A program made the translations under genes and the position numbers. From positions 1-6,689 of the forward strand of contig JAGVYJ010000065.1 in NCBI GenBank assembly GCA_018303315.1: a stretch of 6,689 nt of DNA, given 5' to 3'. Under the pieces are notes generated by a model. That model did not search any database and was not told where the DNA came from. It saw only the letters and a program-made list of their open reading frames with translations. Below are positions 5,643 through 6,689 of the stretch, piece by piece. This stretch comes from Candidatus Woesearchaeota archaeon. Its GTDB lineage: Archaea; Nanobdellota; Nanobdellia; Woesearchaeales; JAGVYJ01. Position 1 is the stretch's first letter; each line of letters begins with the position of its first letter.

Positions 5643-6689
5643 TTTTAATCCCCCAAAACGAGTGCATGACTTTCAGCACTACCTGCTCCCCGAGGCCGGG
5701 GCCGAGTATCTGCAGCCCTATGGGGATTCCGTCGATTGTGCCGGCATTCACAACCCCGCCGCATATGCCTGCAAGATTTGCAGGGGCTGTGAGTGCATCC
5801 TGGGCGTAGAGCACCTTGGGGTCGCTGATTTTCTCCCCAATCCTCTGCGGGACATTCGGGGTGACTGCTGTCAGGATTATGTCGACATCATCGAATGCCC
5901 GCCTGAAATCCTGCTCGATAAGCTTCTTGGCCTTCAGGGCCTTCCTGTAATATGTGCCCCTGTACTCAGCCCTGGAAATCTCCCTGCCGCCAAGAATCCT
6001 TCTCAATACTTCCTCTCCGCAGGCGTCCTCTATCTTCTTGCCATACTTCCTTCCGTCAAACTTCCTTGTCGCGGAAAAGAATTCCACATAGACAATAGGG
6101 TAATATGCCTGGACCGCGAGGTCGACGTATTTCAGCTTGATGTCCTTTATCTCGGCATTCAGGGATTTTGCCAGCTTCTTTATGCTAGCTTCAATCAGAA
6201 TCCTTATGCGCTCGTCAGTTGTCAGGGCCTGCATCTCCCTGCTCAGGCCTATATGCAGCTTCTTCGGCGCTGACAAATCCCTGCTGTATTCAGGGACTTC
6301 TGAATCAAGGGTTGTTGCGTCATACACAGACTGCCCTGCAACAACTTCCATCATCAATGCGATTCCATAAGCATCATTGCAGAGTATGCCAACCCCTTCC
6401 AGCGACATGCCCATGTCAACAAGGCCGTATCTCGATATTCTGCCGTAGCTGGGCTTGAAACCGAAAACACCGCAATGAGAGGCAGGATTGCGCACAGAGC
6501 CGCCTGTATCTGTGCCGAGGGCGATGTCGCACATTCCTGCAGCAACAGCAGCTGCGCTTCCGGAGCTTGTGCCGCCGGGAATAATGCCAGGGGCAGCGGG
6601 GTTATTGGTGGGGCCGAATGCCGAAGTCTCTCCAGTGTTGCCGCAGCAGAACTCGTCCATGTTTGTCATGCCTATTATTATGCCGTCCT
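5629..6689 (-). CDS. gatA: Aspartyl/glutamyl-tRNA(Asn/Gln) amidotransferase subunit A, partial (N-terminus beyond right edge)
   Basis: GatA is the amidase subunit of GatCAB. It frees ammonia from glutamine, and the complex uses it to amidate mischarged Asp-tRNA-Asn (or Glu-tRNA-Gln). The window holds the last 352 residues. The frame stays open to the edge, so the ATG at 6669 is internal and roughly the first 130 residues are missing, including the catalytic Lys. The amidase signature is clear: TNMDEF near the edge, GGTSSGSAAAVAAG with the cis-Ser at 6565-6567, and LGTDTGGSVRNPASHCG with the nucleophile Ser at 6496-6498. Next come FKPSYGRISRYGLV, a mid-region RRILGGREIS, and a C-terminal APANLAG...GIPIGLQILGP. 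The stretch after LAG reads ICGGVVNAG instead of the usual near-invariant PAISVPxG. Its stop overlaps the MBL-fold gene by 14 bases. In archaea GatDE makes Gln-tRNA, so this enzyme most likely serves Asn, matching the nearby AspRS. Confidence 0.95.
   Translation of the reverse strand, partial: DGIIIGMTNMDEFCCGNTGETSAFGPTNNPAAPGIIPGGTSSGSAAAVAAGMCDIALGTDTGGSVRNPASHCGVFGFKPSYGRISRYGLVDMGMSLEGVGILCNDAYGIALMMEVVAGQSVYDATTLDSEVPEYSRDLSAPKKLHIGLSREMQALTTDERIRILIEASIKKLAKSLNAEIKDIKLKYVDLAVQAYYPIVYVEFFSATRKFDGRKYGKKIEDACGEEVLRRILGGREISRAEYRGTYYRKALKAKKLIEQDFRRAFDDVDIILTAVTPNVPQRIGEKISDPKVLYAQDALTAPANLAGICGGVVNAGTIDGIPIGLQILGPGLGEQVVLKVMHSFWGIKNAGA
5649..5654 (-). promoter_or_regulatory. Shine-Dalgarno-like GGGGGA for the MBL-fold gene
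   Basis: GGGGGA on the minus strand ends six bases before the hydrolase ATG at 5642, inside the gatA coding end. It can pair with the CCUCC of 16S rRNA with one G-U wobble. It is the only gene start here with a well-placed purine-rich site, as expected for an internal gene of an operon, whereas the other starts look leaderless. The GC-rich run may be partly coincidental. Confidence 0.42.

Noticed and set aside
5620..6273. Plus-strand open frame of 217 codons opposite gatA.
   Set aside because: It is antisense to clearly conserved GatA sequence; its composition (Cys, Pro and Leu rich) and lack of motifs indicate a shadow frame.
1..6689. Searched for tRNA or rRNA genes, CRISPR repeats, insertion sequences, terminal repeats and attachment sites.
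   Set aside because: None seen. Intergenic gaps are 31-71 bases and hold only promoter-like or T-tract signals, and no long direct or inverted repeats stand out by eye.

Overview
The window looks like chromosomal DNA from an archaeon, most likely a DPANN-type lineage such as Woesearchaeota or Pacearchaeota. Three things point there. One gene encodes Pelota (aPelota), which occurs in archaea and eukaryotes but not in bacteria. Five gene starts are preceded by A/T-only TATA-like boxes centred about 24-29 bases upstream, which fits archaeal TBP/TFB promoters and near-leaderless transcripts. GatA sits one gene away from a long, bacterial-type aspartyl-tRNA synthetase. The lineage is an inference; there is no rRNA here to settle it.

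Layout from left to right. A minus-strand gene enters from the left edge (1-218) and encodes a small glycine-zipper, probably membrane, protein. Next, also on the minus strand, is a 399-residue membrane-anchored surface protein with three tandem beta-type modules (290-1489). A 48-base divergent promoter carrying a perfect 12-base TATA palindrome separates it from Pelota on the plus strand (1538-2540). Pelota is split by a one-base frameshift near 2285-2297. Pelota is followed on the plus strand by a Nudix-fold protein whose catalytic box has decayed (2582-3007) and by a 62-residue ubiquitin-fold (ThiS/MoaD/SAMP-like) protein without a diglycine tail (3039-3227). The last gene runs 42 bases into the 3' end of aspS, which lies on the opposite strand. 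The right half is all minus strand: gatA (entering from the right edge), a metallo-beta-lactamase-fold hydrolase overlapping gatA by 14 bases, then aspS with its own TATA box.

Functionally the right half is about making aminoacyl-tRNA. AspRS carries His31 and Gly83, residues I associate with non-discriminating AspRS, which charges both tRNA-Asp and tRNA-Asn. GatCAB can then amidate Asp-tRNA-Asn to Asn-tRNA-Asn; archaea normally use GatDE for Gln-tRNA. The middle holds ribosome rescue (Pelota) and two small proteins that keep recognisable folds but lack the residues usually needed for their chemistry. The left part is envelope-related. I see no mobile element, CRISPR array, tRNA or rRNA, and no stretch over 300 bases without a gene.
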